From the NCBI RefSeq assembly GCF_000612665.1, contig NZ_HG942065.1, positions 43,355 to 107,354 on the forward strand: a stretch of DNA of 64,000 bases, given 5' to 3'. Each line of letters opens with the position of its first letter. Positions within the stretch are counted from its first letter, which is position 1. This document shows, in pieces, positions 47,431 through 55,843 of the stretch. Under the pieces are notes generated by a model, which ran no database searches, was not told the DNA's origin, and saw only the letters and a list, made by a program, of their open reading frames with translations. A program made the position numbers and the translations under genes. The stretch is from Neobacillus dielmonensis. GTDB lineage: Bacteria > Bacillota > Bacilli > Bacillales > Cytobacillaceae.

Positions 47431-47444
47431 TGAAAACACTTTCA
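47431..47444. promoter_or_regulatory. cre site between acsA and acuA
   Basis: TGAAAACACTTTCA matches TGWAANCGNTNWCA at 13 of 14 positions and is itself near-palindromic. It lies 16 bp before a TATAAT at 47461, so CcpA bound here would cover the acuA -35 region. Confidence 0.7.
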
Positions 47445-47502
47445 TGATTAAAAAATTATGTATAATAAAAGTAATCTATTCAATATTCCAGGCGGTGACC
47501 TA

Positions 47503-48135
47503 ATGGAACATAAAAAAACCTATTATACCAAAGAATTAAGCACCCCCCACGGGACGCTGATTATTGAAGGCCCTATCACAGCTGATCAACTTGCAAGCCT
47601 AGAATTTCATCATGACCTTTTGGCCTTCCGACCTGCTGAACAGCAGCATAAAGCGTTAGTTGGGATTGCGGATTTAGAGGAAGGAAGAATTATTATTGCC
47701 CGCCATGAAAATACAGTGGTAGGCTATGTCACATACCTATACCCGGATCCACTAGAACGCTGGTCTGAAGGTAAAATTGAGAATTTAATAGAATTAGGAG
47801 CAATTGAAGTCATCCCCCAGTTTCGAGGTTGTGCAGTGGGAAAGAATCTATTAATTGTCTCCATGTTGGATGATGCGATGGAAGATTATATCATTATCAC
47901 CACAGAATATTATTGGCACTGGGATTTAAAAGGAACCAACTTAAATGTCTGGGAGTATCGGAAAATTATGGAGAAAATGATGAGTGCCGGCGGCCTTCAA
48001 TGGTATGCCACTGATGACCCAGAAATCTGCTCTCACCCAGCTAACTGCTTAATGGCCCGAATCGGGAAACGTGTCGATTCAGATTCCATTCAACGATTTG
48101 ACCGACTCCGATTTATGAACCGATTTATGTATTAG
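47503..48135 (+). CDS. acuA: AcuA, AcsA-specific lysine acetyltransferase
   Basis: 210 aa GNAT protein, same length as in B. subtilis. Contains the GNAT core IEVIPQFRGCAVGKNLLIVSMLDDAM (acetyl-CoA loop Q/R-x-x-G-x-G/A in RGCAVGKN). Acetylates the catalytic Lys of AcsA. Start MEHKKTYYT behind GGCGGTGA; the upstream in-frame extension is outside the leader. TATAAT at 47461 may be its -10. Confidence 0.94.
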   Translation: MEHKKTYYTKELSTPHGTLIIEGPITADQLASLEFHHDLLAFRPAEQQHKALVGIADLEEGRIIIARHENTVVGYVTYLYPDPLERWSEGKIENLIELGAIEVIPQFRGCAVGKNLLIVSMLDDAMEDYIIITTEYYWHWDLKGTNLNVWEYRKIMEKMMSAGGLQWYATDDPEICSHPANCLMARIGKRVDSDSIQRFDRLRFMNRFMY

Positions 48136-48257
48136 GAAAAACGGAAGCCGCTGAAACGACGAGAAACTAGAGCGCAAGAAATACACCTAAAAAGACCTTC
48201 AACCGTTTGCTTCGGGCACCGTTGTTTGAGTTACTCATTTTGAACGGAGGAATTTCA

Positions 48258-48905
48258 ATGATTGTAGAAGAAATTATGAAAACCAACGTGGTAACTTTAC
48301 ATCCTACTGACTCGGTAGCTGATGCAATCCAAGTAATGGAGGTTAATAATATCCGTCATATCCCCATTGTTAATGACGAGGATCATTTGGCCGGTTTGGT
48401 GACAATATCAAAATTAAAAGAGATTATCCCTTCGACTTTTCGGACTAATGAAAACCCGGAGGATCTAAAAAAGCCTTTGGAACTGATTATGGAGAAGAAT
48501 GTAATTACTGGCCATCCGCTTGATTTTGTAGAGGAAGTAGCAGCCGTGTTTTATGAACATAAAATTAGCTGTATCCCGATTATTAAAGACAAAAAATTGG
48601 TTGGTATCTTAACAGAAACGGATTTACTTCGGACCATGGTCGAGTTAACGGGTGCGCATCAACCTGGTTCACAAATCGAGATAAAAGTTCCGAATATTAC
48701 AGGCGTCCTTTGCGATGTGGCTGGAATTATCCGCAATCGCAACGCAAATATTTTAAGTGTTCTAGTTTACCCAGATAAATTGGATGAGCATTACAAAATA
48801 CTGGTTATTCGGGTGCAGATGATGAATCCAACGGGTTTAATTGAGGATCTAAAAAAAGCGGGGCATCAGGTGCTATGGCCAAATCTTCCGGGGATCTCCT
48901 TATGA
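48258..48905 (+). CDS. acuB: AcuB, CBS-ACT domain protein
   Basis: 215 aa: two CBS motifs (about residues 1-60 and 75-130; MIVEEIMKTNVVTLHP, GLVTISKLKE; GILTETDLLRTMVEL) and a C-terminal ACT domain (VPNITGVLCDVAGIIRNRNANILSVLVYP). Probably a nucleotide/amino-acid sensor in acetoin/acetate utilisation; mechanism unknown. Start is the ATG after ACGGAGG. Stop overlaps acuC (ATGA). The 120 bp between acuA and acuB hold no recognised element. Confidence 0.93.
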   Translation: MIVEEIMKTNVVTLHPTDSVADAIQVMEVNNIRHIPIVNDEDHLAGLVTISKLKEIIPSTFRTNENPEDLKKPLELIMEKNVITGHPLDFVEEVAAVFYEHKISCIPIIKDKKLVGILTETDLLRTMVELTGAHQPGSQIEIKVPNITGVLCDVAGIIRNRNANILSVLVYPDKLDEHYKILVIRVQMMNPTGLIEDLKKAGHQVLWPNLPGISL

Positions 48906-50089
48906 AAGACCAGTGTGCCTTCGTTTATTCAGAAGAACAGCTAAATTACAAATTCTCAAGCCATCACCCGTTTAATCAATTCCGGCTCAAATTGACAGTA
49001 GACTTATTGGAACGCCTGCATGCACTCGACCCAAAACAAATAGTCCCGCCACGAATAGCAACAGAAGAAGAACTCTCTTTAATTCATGACCCCAGTTACA
49101 TAGAAGCAGTGAAAAAGGCGGGATCAGGCTTACTTGCTAATGAGGTAGCAGAAAACTACGGATTAGGAACAGAAGACACACCTATATTTACAAACATGCA
49201 TGAAGCCAGTTCCCTGCTCGTGGGGGGTACGCTTACAGCGGTAGATGAAGTGATGTCTGGCCGAGTCCTCCATGCTGTTAATCTTGGGGGTGGACTCCAT
49301 CATGGCTTCCGCGGGAAAGCATCTGGATTCTGTGTTTATAATGACAGTGCGGTTGCGATTAAATACATCCAGAAAAAATATAATGCCCGTGTTTTATATA
49401 TAGACACGGACGCTCATCACGGTGATGGAGTCCAATGGGCATTTTATGATGATCCTAATGTTTGTACGTTATCGATTCACGAAACCGGACGGTACTTGTT
49501 TCCAGGCACTGGAAACGTAAATGAGCGGGGACAGGGTGCAGGTTACGGATTTTCTTTTAATATCCCCGTTGATGCTTTCACAGAGGACGAATCATGGTTA
49601 GATACCTATACACAAGCTTTTAGAGAGATTGCTGAGTTCTTCAAACCGGATATCATTCTGACCCAGAACGGAGCAGATTCGCATTATTATGACCCTTTGA
49701 CTCATTTGTCAGCAACAATGAAAATATATCGTGAAATCCCGAGACTTGCCCATGAAATTGCCCACCGTTATTGTGGGGGAAAATGGATTGCAGTTGGCGG
49801 AGGCGGGTATGATATTTGGCGAGTTGTCCCTAGAGCGTGGGCGATGATCTGGCTTGAGATGACTGAAAATTCTCATTTGCTCAGCAGTTTTCCCGCTGAC
49901 TGGGTTGCTCATTGGCAGCCACAAGCACCAGTGAAATTACCCCAGGAGTGGGATGACCCAGAAGACATCTATCCTATAATACCAAGAAAAGCAGAAATAA
50001 CGGAAAAGAATCTGATTACCCTAGAAAAAGCACTCTACCCGATTCGCAGCCGACAAAAAAGTGAGACAAAAACGACAGAGAGCTTCTAA
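48902..50089 (+). CDS. acuC: AcuC, class I/II histone-deacetylase-like protein deacetylase
   Basis: 395 aa zinc-dependent deacetylase. HDAC motifs: NLGGGLHHGFRGKASGFCVYND (active-site HH pair), LYIDTDAHHGDGVQWAFY (zinc Asp/His), NGADSHYYDPL. In B. subtilis removes acetyl groups from AcsA, reversing AcuA. The start MKDQCAFVYS is coupled to the acuB stop and has GGGGAT upstream. The motP-motS genes that follow in B. subtilis are absent; ccpA converges directly. Confidence 0.94.
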   Translation: MKDQCAFVYSEEQLNYKFSSHHPFNQFRLKLTVDLLERLHALDPKQIVPPRIATEEELSLIHDPSYIEAVKKAGSGLLANEVAENYGLGTEDTPIFTNMHEASSLLVGGTLTAVDEVMSGRVLHAVNLGGGLHHGFRGKASGFCVYNDSAVAIKYIQKKYNARVLYIDTDAHHGDGVQWAFYDDPNVCTLSIHETGRYLFPGTGNVNERGQGAGYGFSFNIPVDAFTEDESWLDTYTQAFREIAEFFKPDIILTQNGADSHYYDPLTHLSATMKIYREIPRLAHEIAHRYCGGKWIAVGGGGYDIWRVVPRAWAMIWLEMTENSHLLSSFPADWVAHWQPQAPVKLPQEWDDPEDIYPIIPRKAEITEKNLITLEKALYPIRSRQKSETKTTESF

Positions 50090-50110
50090 AGCAATGTTGT
50101 CCATAATATT

Positions 50111-50136
50111 AGGCCGCCAATCTAAACTGGCGGCCT
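50111..50136. terminator. Hairpin between acuC and ccpA
   Basis: Perfect 9-bp stem AGGCCGCCA / TGGCGGCCT; no T-run on either strand, so terminator function is uncertain. Confidence 0.5.
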
Positions 50137-50153
50137 GACTATATGATTATCAA

Positions 50154-51155
50154 TTACTTAGTCGACTGGCGATGTTCCACCCGGTGAGGTAGGACCACGA
50201 TGCTTTCATCGACTTTTTCTTTATTCATCAGCTTAGTTAACAACCGCATTGAAACGGCACCAATATCATACAAAGGCTGAACAACCGTTGTCAGCTGCGG
50301 ACGGACCATAAGTGTAAGCCTTGTGTTATCGGAAGTAATGACTTCAAAATCATCTGGGATACTGTACCCCTTGTCTTGAGCCCCGTGAATGACCCCAAGT
50401 GCCATCTCATCGGCGCCAACAAAAATCGCCGTTGGTTTATGCTCAGCTTCTAATAACTTATCAAATGCCTCAATTCCGGAGTCGTAAGTATAATCCCCTT
50501 CAACTACAAGCTCCTCGTTAAATGGAACCCCAGCTTCTTCTAATGCACGTTTATAACCATCTAACTTTTTATTTGAAATATCAGGTTCGTAAACTGGGCC
50601 CATCACAATCGCAATATGTTTATGCCCCTTATCAATAAACTCCTTAACAGAATCGTATGCAGCCTGTTCATAATCGATATTGACAGAAGGAATTTTTTCG
50701 GATTCCTCCATGGAGCCAGCAAGCACGATTGGCACCGGAGATTTTTCGAATTCTTCAACATGTTCCGGAGTAATATGACCGCTCATAAAAACAAGTCCAT
50801 CAACCTGCTTGCCTAACATGGTATTGAGCAGGTGTAATTCTTTATCTTTATTTTGGTCAGAGTTACTTAGGATGATATTGTACTTATACATGGTAGCTAT
50901 ATCTTCAATTCCGCGAGCCAATTCTGCAAAAAGAATATTGGATATATCAGGAATGATTACACCAACAGTAGTCGTTTTCTTGCTTGCTAATCCTCTAGCT
51001 ACGGCATTCGGGCGATACCCAAGTCTTTCAATAACTTCTAATACTTTTTTTCGAGTAACCGGTTTTACATTCGGATTTCCATTTACTACGCGGGAAACTG
51101 TTGCCATCGAGACACTTGCTTCACGGGCAACATCATAGATCGTAATATTATTCAC
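50154..51155 (-). CDS. ccpA: Catabolite control protein A
   Basis: 333 aa LacI/GalR regulator, the master of carbon catabolite control; binds cre with HPr-Ser46-P. N-terminal helix-turn-helix ([27 protein letters not shown]), the hinge with [14 protein letters not shown], and the periplasmic-binding-protein-like effector domain. Start at GTG behind TTAGGAGAG. Candidate targets in this window are ackA, acuA and acsA (cre sites at 22925 and 47431). Confidence 0.97.
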   Translation of the reverse strand: MNNITIYDVAREASVSMATVSRVVNGNPNVKPVTRKKVLEVIERLGYRPNAVARGLASKKTTTVGVIIPDISNILFAELARGIEDIATMYKYNIILSNSDQNKDKELHLLNTMLGKQVDGLVFMSGHITPEHVEEFEKSPVPIVLAGSMEESEKIPSVNIDYEQAAYDSVKEFIDKGHKHIAIVMGPVYEPDISNKKLDGYKRALEEAGVPFNEELVVEGDYTYDSGIEAFDKLLEAEHKPTAIFVGADEMALGVIHGAQDKGYSIPDDFEVITSDNTRLTLMVRPQLTTVVQPLYDIGAVSMRLLTKLMNKEKVDESIVVLPHRVEHRQSTK

Positions 51156-51376
51156 TGTAACACTCTCCTAAAAACGTTCATTGTTTTCTTTATTTTACAG
51201 CAGTAAATAAAAATATAATCATATTATTTCCGCTTTTTCTTTTTGTGATAAAGTAAACAATCTAAAGTATGTATTTAATGATACGATAATAAGTCGAAAG
51301 CCGCAATTATTTAAACCTATTTTTTTACATAATGCCTGTAATTGCTGATTTACCTAGTTTGCATTAAACTATAACA

Positions 51377-51409
51377 CAAAAAACCTCCTGCATAAAACAT
51401 GCAGAAGGT
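51377..51409 (-). terminator. Terminator of aroA
   Basis: ACCTcCTGCAT and ATGCAGaAGGT pair; T-run on the minus strand. Confidence 0.8.
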
Positions 51410-51426
51410 CTCAACTCCGCGATTTA

Positions 51427-52503
51427 TTAAACCCTAACAAAATTTGATGCAAGGAGTTCATTGTAGAACTCGTCAAATTGACCTAAATCCATTTGCTGCT
51501 GAGCATCGGATAAGGCAACAGCTGGGTCTGGGTGAACCTCGGCCATAACTCCGTCTGCGCCGATTGCGATTGCTGCTTTTGCTGTTGGCAGCAATAAATC
51601 TCTGCGGCCAGTAGAATGGGTGACATCGACCATAACAGGAAGGTGAGTCTCCATTTTCAAAATAGGCACTGCGGAAATATCAAGCGTATTTCTAGTTGCT
51701 TTTTCATAGGTGCGAATACCGCGCTCACAAAGGATAATTTGACCATTTCCCTGCGACATAATATATTCGGCTGCATTGATGAACTCTTCGATGGTTGCAG
51801 AAAGGCCACGCTTCAATAATACTGGTTTATTCACCGCACCTGCAGCTTTGAGTAATTCGAAATTTTGCATATTACGTGCACCAATTTGGATGACATCAAT
51901 GTAATCACATGCCATTTCGATATCGGCTGGGTTAACGATTTCACTGATAACCGCCATATCATATTCATCAGCCACTCGCTTTAAAATTTTTAGCCCTTCA
52001 ACCCCTAAACCTTGGAAATCATAGGGAGAAGTCCTTGGTTTATAGGCTCCACCACGCAATAATTTTAAACCTTTCTCCTTCATCGCCTTAGCCACAGTAG
52101 CCACTTGCTCGTAGGACTCTACTGAACATGGACCGAAAACGAAATGAGGCTTGCCATCGCCAATATTCTCGCCTTTTAATGTAACAATGGTATCCTCTGG
52201 TTTTTTCTTTCTTGAGACCAAAAGTGCTTTTTTGTGGTCATCCTTTTGCAAGTCAAGACCTGCTTTGAAAATTTCCTTAAACAGATGGTCGATGACGCTG
52301 TTATCAAATGGACCATCATTATGTTCCTTGATTTTATCTAGCATCATTCTTTCACGGACCGGATCGAAACGGTATACCCCCTGAGTTTCTTTTACCCGTC
52401 CAATCTCTTGGACGAGCTGAGCTCTTTCATTAATAAGCCTCAACAATTCCAAGTTTACTTCGTCGACCCGAGCACGTAACTGATCCAAATTATCATTGCC
52501 CAT
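51427..52503 (-). CDS. aroA: Bifunctional chorismate mutase / DAHP synthase
   Basis: 358 aa. Residues 1-85 are an AroQ-type chorismate mutase ([33 protein letters not shown]) that in Bacillus serves as the feedback sensor for prephenate/chorismate. The remainder is a type I-beta DAHP synthase ([68 protein letters not shown]). First committed step of aromatic synthesis from PEP and erythrose-4-P. Immediately upstream of ccpA's side as in B. subtilis. No attenuator seen in the leader. Confidence 0.96.
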   Translation of the reverse strand: MGNDNLDQLRARVDEVNLELLRLINERAQLVQEIGRVKETQGVYRFDPVRERMMLDKIKEHNDGPFDNSVIDHLFKEIFKAGLDLQKDDHKKALLVSRKKKPEDTIVTLKGENIGDGKPHFVFGPCSVESYEQVATVAKAMKEKGLKLLRGGAYKPRTSPYDFQGLGVEGLKILKRVADEYDMAVISEIVNPADIEMACDYIDVIQIGARNMQNFELLKAAGAVNKPVLLKRGLSATIEEFINAAEYIMSQGNGQIILCERGIRTYEKATRNTLDISAVPILKMETHLPVMVDVTHSTGRRDLLLPTAKAAIAIGADGVMAEVHPDPAVALSDAQQQMDLGQFDEFYNELLASNFVRV

Positions 52504-52746
52504 CCTAGTCCCGTCCTTTCCTTGTAAATCAGTATAGGTATCCTGTGAAGGAACACTTCCTGTTATACAATCATAGAATTTTTAAAAGATTTATAATAAT
52601 TAGGCTTTATTATAGCCTAAAAGAAATCGTTTGTCACCACTTTTTTCTTTAATAATTAAACGCTTTTAAGCACTAAAGCATTTATTAAATGTATATTAAA
52701 TTAATCTATGCAATAGCAGATAAAAAGGTTCAACTTTTAAAGCAAA

Positions 52747-53076
52747 CTACTGCTCTTTCACAGCGGCAGATAGAGCTCGGTTGGTTATTTTCCAATGCGA
52801 GGCATTCCATAAAGCCTCACCATTAGAAAAAAGGATTGTCTGCGGGGATTCATGTTTGATCGAATATTTTTCGGCAATCTCATTGGATAATGGGCGTGCA
52901 TCCTGTACAGCTAAATAGTAAGTGGAGATTGATGAGTTTTCTTCAGAAAACTTTTCATATTCTTTGTAGGCCGCCTGGCTGATGGGGCAAGTTAAGCTGT
53001 GTTTTAAAAGAAGAAACTTCGCTTCGTTGTTTACGATTTGATTAAATTCATCTACGGAATCGATTTTTTTTAGCAT
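52747..53076 (-). CDS. ytxJ: YtxJ, bacillithiol-system monothiol redox protein
   Basis: 109 aa thioredoxin fold with a single active-site Cys (KHSLTCPISQAAYKEYE). YtxJ family members are proposed bacilliredoxin-like proteins that resolve bacillithiol mixed disulfides. SPQTILF carries the cis-Pro. Third gene of the ytxGHJ stress operon. AGGAGG before the ATG. Confidence 0.9.
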   Translation of the reverse strand: MLKKIDSVDEFNQIVNNEAKFLLLKHSLTCPISQAAYKEYEKFSEENSSISTYYLAVQDARPLSNEIAEKYSIKHESPQTILFSNGEALWNASHWKITNRALSAAVKEQ

Positions 53077-53153
53077 TTTTATACCTCCTGAAAATAGTAA
53101 ACGGTGAAGTCATTTTAACACTTCACCGAAAGATTATACAAACAAACAGGTTT

Positions 53154-53609
53154 TTAGAATTTTACTTTGCTTTCCTCTTCTTCGAACGCTCTCCGTGCTT
53201 CCTCTAATTTTTTCTTGATTGCCTCACTATCCATTTTAGTGCCTGCTGTTTCTTTGTCGTTTGAGCTTTCCCGAGACCCTTTAATAGGTATATAAGAAAT
53301 TTCTGTCTCATTCTCTATTTCTTCATTATTTCCTGTTGCTTTATTTAATAATTCAGCGGAATGTTGTATCAATGGTAATGAAGATGTCCTAGATTTCACA
53401 TTATCCAAGAATGGAGCTGTTTTTTCGATTACCCTGCCTGCTTGTCCTGTAATGGAGTCTCTAACTTCTTTTCCTGTTTTCGTTGTTAATAACAATGTGG
53501 CAGCTGCCCCAGCGATACCGCCAATAATAGCACCTAGAAGAAAGCTGCCTGAAGTATCTGCCGTACGATTTTGATTGTTATCACGTGATTCATAATCCCG
53601 TTTAGACAT
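53154..53609 (-). CDS. ytxH: YtxH general stress protein
   Basis: 151 aa. The N-terminal polar stretch precedes one membrane span rich in small residues (about residues 22-42, GSFLLGAIIGGIAGAAATLLL), then TTKTGKEVRDSI, the YtxH/DUF883-like signature, and a charged C-terminal helical tail. In B. subtilis controlled by sigma-B and sigma-H. Start MSKRDYESR behind GAGGTGG. Between ytxG and ytxJ. Confidence 0.9.
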   Translation of the reverse strand: MSKRDYESRDNNQNRTADTSGSFLLGAIIGGIAGAAATLLLTTKTGKEVRDSITGQAGRVIEKTAPFLDNVKSRTSSLPLIQHSAELLNKATGNNEEIENETEISYIPIKGSRESSNDKETAGTKMDSEAIKKKLEEARRAFEEEESKVKF

Positions 53610-53684
53610 AATCCAACCACCTCTATTTTTATTCATCTTTTGTCTTTACTTTCATCTTAGGATCGACTAGTCAAGTATCTTAAA

Positions 53685-54146
53685 TTAATGTGACCGTACT
53701 CTCAGCGGTTCTTTTACTGTTTGTTCTTTTTGTGCTTGCCGTCTTTCCTGCCATTTATCCTTTAATTCAAGGAATACATTACTCCATTGGACGATTTGCG
53801 AAACTTTTTCTTTGTTTGCTTCAACTTGCTTGTCAATCGTTTGGGTTATGTTCTGCAACGTACCGTTAAACCTAGTAACTGTGGTACCAACATCTTTCAC
53901 CGCATCCACGACCGTATTCAGCCGTTCCGATTTTTGCTGCAAGTCATCGGCAAGAGCGTTTGTTTTTTGCAATAGTAAAGCTGTTTCACTTGTAACGCCT
54001 TCCAACTGATTTTCCAAGCCTTTTAGTGTGTCTGACACACTATCCAGTGTAGCCCGCAGTGCTTTTAATGTGGAGGCTAAATAAATAACCAGTATTAAAA
54101 ATGCTATGGCTGCTAAGGCTGCACTTAAGTATAAAATAATTTCCAT
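53685..54146 (-). CDS. ytxG: YtxG, DUF948 general stress protein
   Basis: 153 aa. N-terminal membrane span (residues 2-26) followed by a long heptad-rich helix (30-115) with regularly spaced Leu/Val, typical of DUF948, and a basic tail. Function unknown; first gene of the ytxGHJ operon, preceded by a sigma-B-like promoter. GGAGGT before the ATG. Confidence 0.9.
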   Translation of the reverse strand: MEIILYLSAALAAIAFLILVIYLASTLKALRATLDSVSDTLKGLENQLEGVTSETALLLQKTNALADDLQQKSERLNTVVDAVKDVGTTVTRFNGTLQNITQTIDKQVEANKEKVSQIVQWSNVFLELKDKWQERRQAQKEQTVKEPLRVRSH

Positions 54147-54180
54147 TTTGATACCTCCGCCTTATTCCTATCATTATATA

Positions 54181-54205
54181 TTACCTATCTGCCATCTATG
54201 TAAAC
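54181..54205 (-). promoter_or_regulatory. Sigma-B-like promoter of ytxGHJ
   Basis: Minus strand GTTTAC (54205-54200), 13-bp spacer, AGGTAA (54186-54181), against GTTTAA-N12/15-GGGTAT (5/6 and 4/6). Supported by known sigma-B control of ytxGHJ in B. subtilis. Confidence 0.5.
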
Positions 54206-54292
54206 CTCAGGGTATAATCTAATACTACAACGTTTTGAGTGTCTTGTCTTGCAGAATTTGCCTTTTACTGAATTGTCCATACGCCTAAATAA

Positions 54293-54312
54293 ATAACCCG
54301 CCAGTTGGCGGG
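54293..54312 (-). terminator. Terminator of murC
   Basis: CCCGCC-AACT-GGCGGG (minus strand) followed by TTATTTATTT. Confidence 0.65.
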
Positions 54313-54319
54313 CCATTTA

Positions 54320-55618
54320 TTATACTAATTGCTTTTCATAGGCTTCCTGGAACTTTTGAATATCCCCAGCACCCATAAAAAGGATTACACTGTTTTCATA
54401 TTGTTTTAATACACCTGTCGATTCTTCGGTCAAAATTTCAGCCCCGGCAATTTTACTTTGTAAGTCACTGATGGTAAGCTTCCCTTGCTTTTCACGTGCC
54501 GAACCAAAAATTTCACATAAATACGTTTTATCAGCAAGGCTTAAACTTTCAGCAAAATCATCAAGAAATGCTTGCGTGCGTGTAAAAGTATGCGGCTGGA
54601 AGACGGCCACAATGTTCCGATCAGGGTATTTTTGTCTAGCGGCTTCAATTGTCGCTTTAATTTCCGTTGGATGATGGGCATAATCATCAATTAATATTTG
54701 TTTGTCGACTGTTTTTTCAGTGAACCTTCTTTTTACCCCTTGGAAGGTGGTCAACCGCTCTTTTACGATTTCTTTATTGATGTCTTCATAATGGCATAAA
54801 CCAATAACTGCCAATGCATTTAACACGTTATGATCGCCAAACGTAGTAATCGAAAAAGTATCATAAAAAGTATTCCGTATAAATACATCGAAGGTGGTGC
54901 CCTCTGTCGTTTTTACAATATTGGCCGCCTGATAATCATTTTCTTCTCCGAAACCATAGTATAATACAGGGACCTTTGCCTGAATCCTTTGTAACTTTTC
55001 ATCATCCCCATAGGCAAAAATGCCTTTTTTCACTTGCATGGCCAACTCTTGAAACGCAGAGAAAACATCATCAATATTGGCAAAATAATCAGGGTGATCA
55101 AAATCGATATTGGTCATGACCGCATAGTCGGGAAAATAGGAAAGAAAATGCCGTCTGTATTCACATGCCTCAAAAACAAAATACTCAGCATTCTCTTCTC
55201 CTTTGCCAGTGCCATCCCCGATTAAGAACGAAGTAGGCTTGGCACCTGAAATCACGTGAGACATAAGCCCGGTAGTCGATGTTTTCCCATGTGCCCCTGT
55301 AATGGCAACACTCGTGAACTTTTGCATAAAATCGCCCAAAAAGCGATGGTACCGTACAACAGGAAGTCCTAGCTTCATGGCTTCTTGAATTTCTTCATGA
55401 GTGTCAGGAAAAGCATTTCCTGCAATAATTGTCATGCCTGGCTTAATATTCTCCTTCTGAAACGGAAGGATTGTAATCCCTGATTGTTCAAGGGCCAGTT
55501 GTGTAAAAAAGCGCTTTTCGACATCGGAGCCTTGCACCTGAAATTTCATATCGTGAAGGACTTGTGCGAGTGCACTCATCCCAGACCCCTTTATACCTAC
55601 AAAATGGTAAATAGTCAT
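54320..55618 (-). CDS. murC: UDP-N-acetylmuramate--L-alanine ligase
   Basis: 432 aa, exactly the B. subtilis length; adds L-Ala to UDP-MurNAc in the first step of the stem peptide. N-terminal UDP-binding [18 protein letters not shown]-binding [13 protein letters not shown], central [10 protein letters not shown] and C-terminal [13 protein letters not shown]. The start is ATG of MTIYHFVGI after GGAGGTTC; six codons upstream are in frame but unsupported. Monocistronic between the ytxGHJ operon and sftA. Confidence 0.96.
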   Translation of the reverse strand: MTIYHFVGIKGSGMSALAQVLHDMKFQVQGSDVEKRFFTQLALEQSGITILPFQKENIKPGMTIIAGNAFPDTHEEIQEAMKLGLPVVRYHRFLGDFMQKFTSVAITGAHGKTSTTGLMSHVISGAKPTSFLIGDGTGKGEENAEYFVFEACEYRRHFLSYFPDYAVMTNIDFDHPDYFANIDDVFSAFQELAMQVKKGIFAYGDDEKLQRIQAKVPVLYYGFGEENDYQAANIVKTTEGTTFDVFIRNTFYDTFSITTFGDHNVLNALAVIGLCHYEDINKEIVKERLTTFQGVKRRFTEKTVDKQILIDDYAHHPTEIKATIEAARQKYPDRNIVAVFQPHTFTRTQAFLDDFAESLSLADKTYLCEIFGSAREKQGKLTISDLQSKIAGAEILTEESTGVLKQYENSVILFMGAGDIQKFQEAYEKQLV

Positions 55619-55843
55619 AGAAGAACCTCCAACCAACGTCTATCTGTAAAACAGTATATGACATCTGTCTGTAATTGCTAACATGAAAAACTAGTCATGT
55701 CCGATAGCTGATTTTTATTTTATATTGAAAATACAATTCAATATTATAGCACTGTTTACTAATAAAAACTATTTTGCTTATTGCGGACACCTAAAAAACA
55801 ACTCAATTCCTTGTTTATTATGCAGTCCCTGTAATAAAGAATA

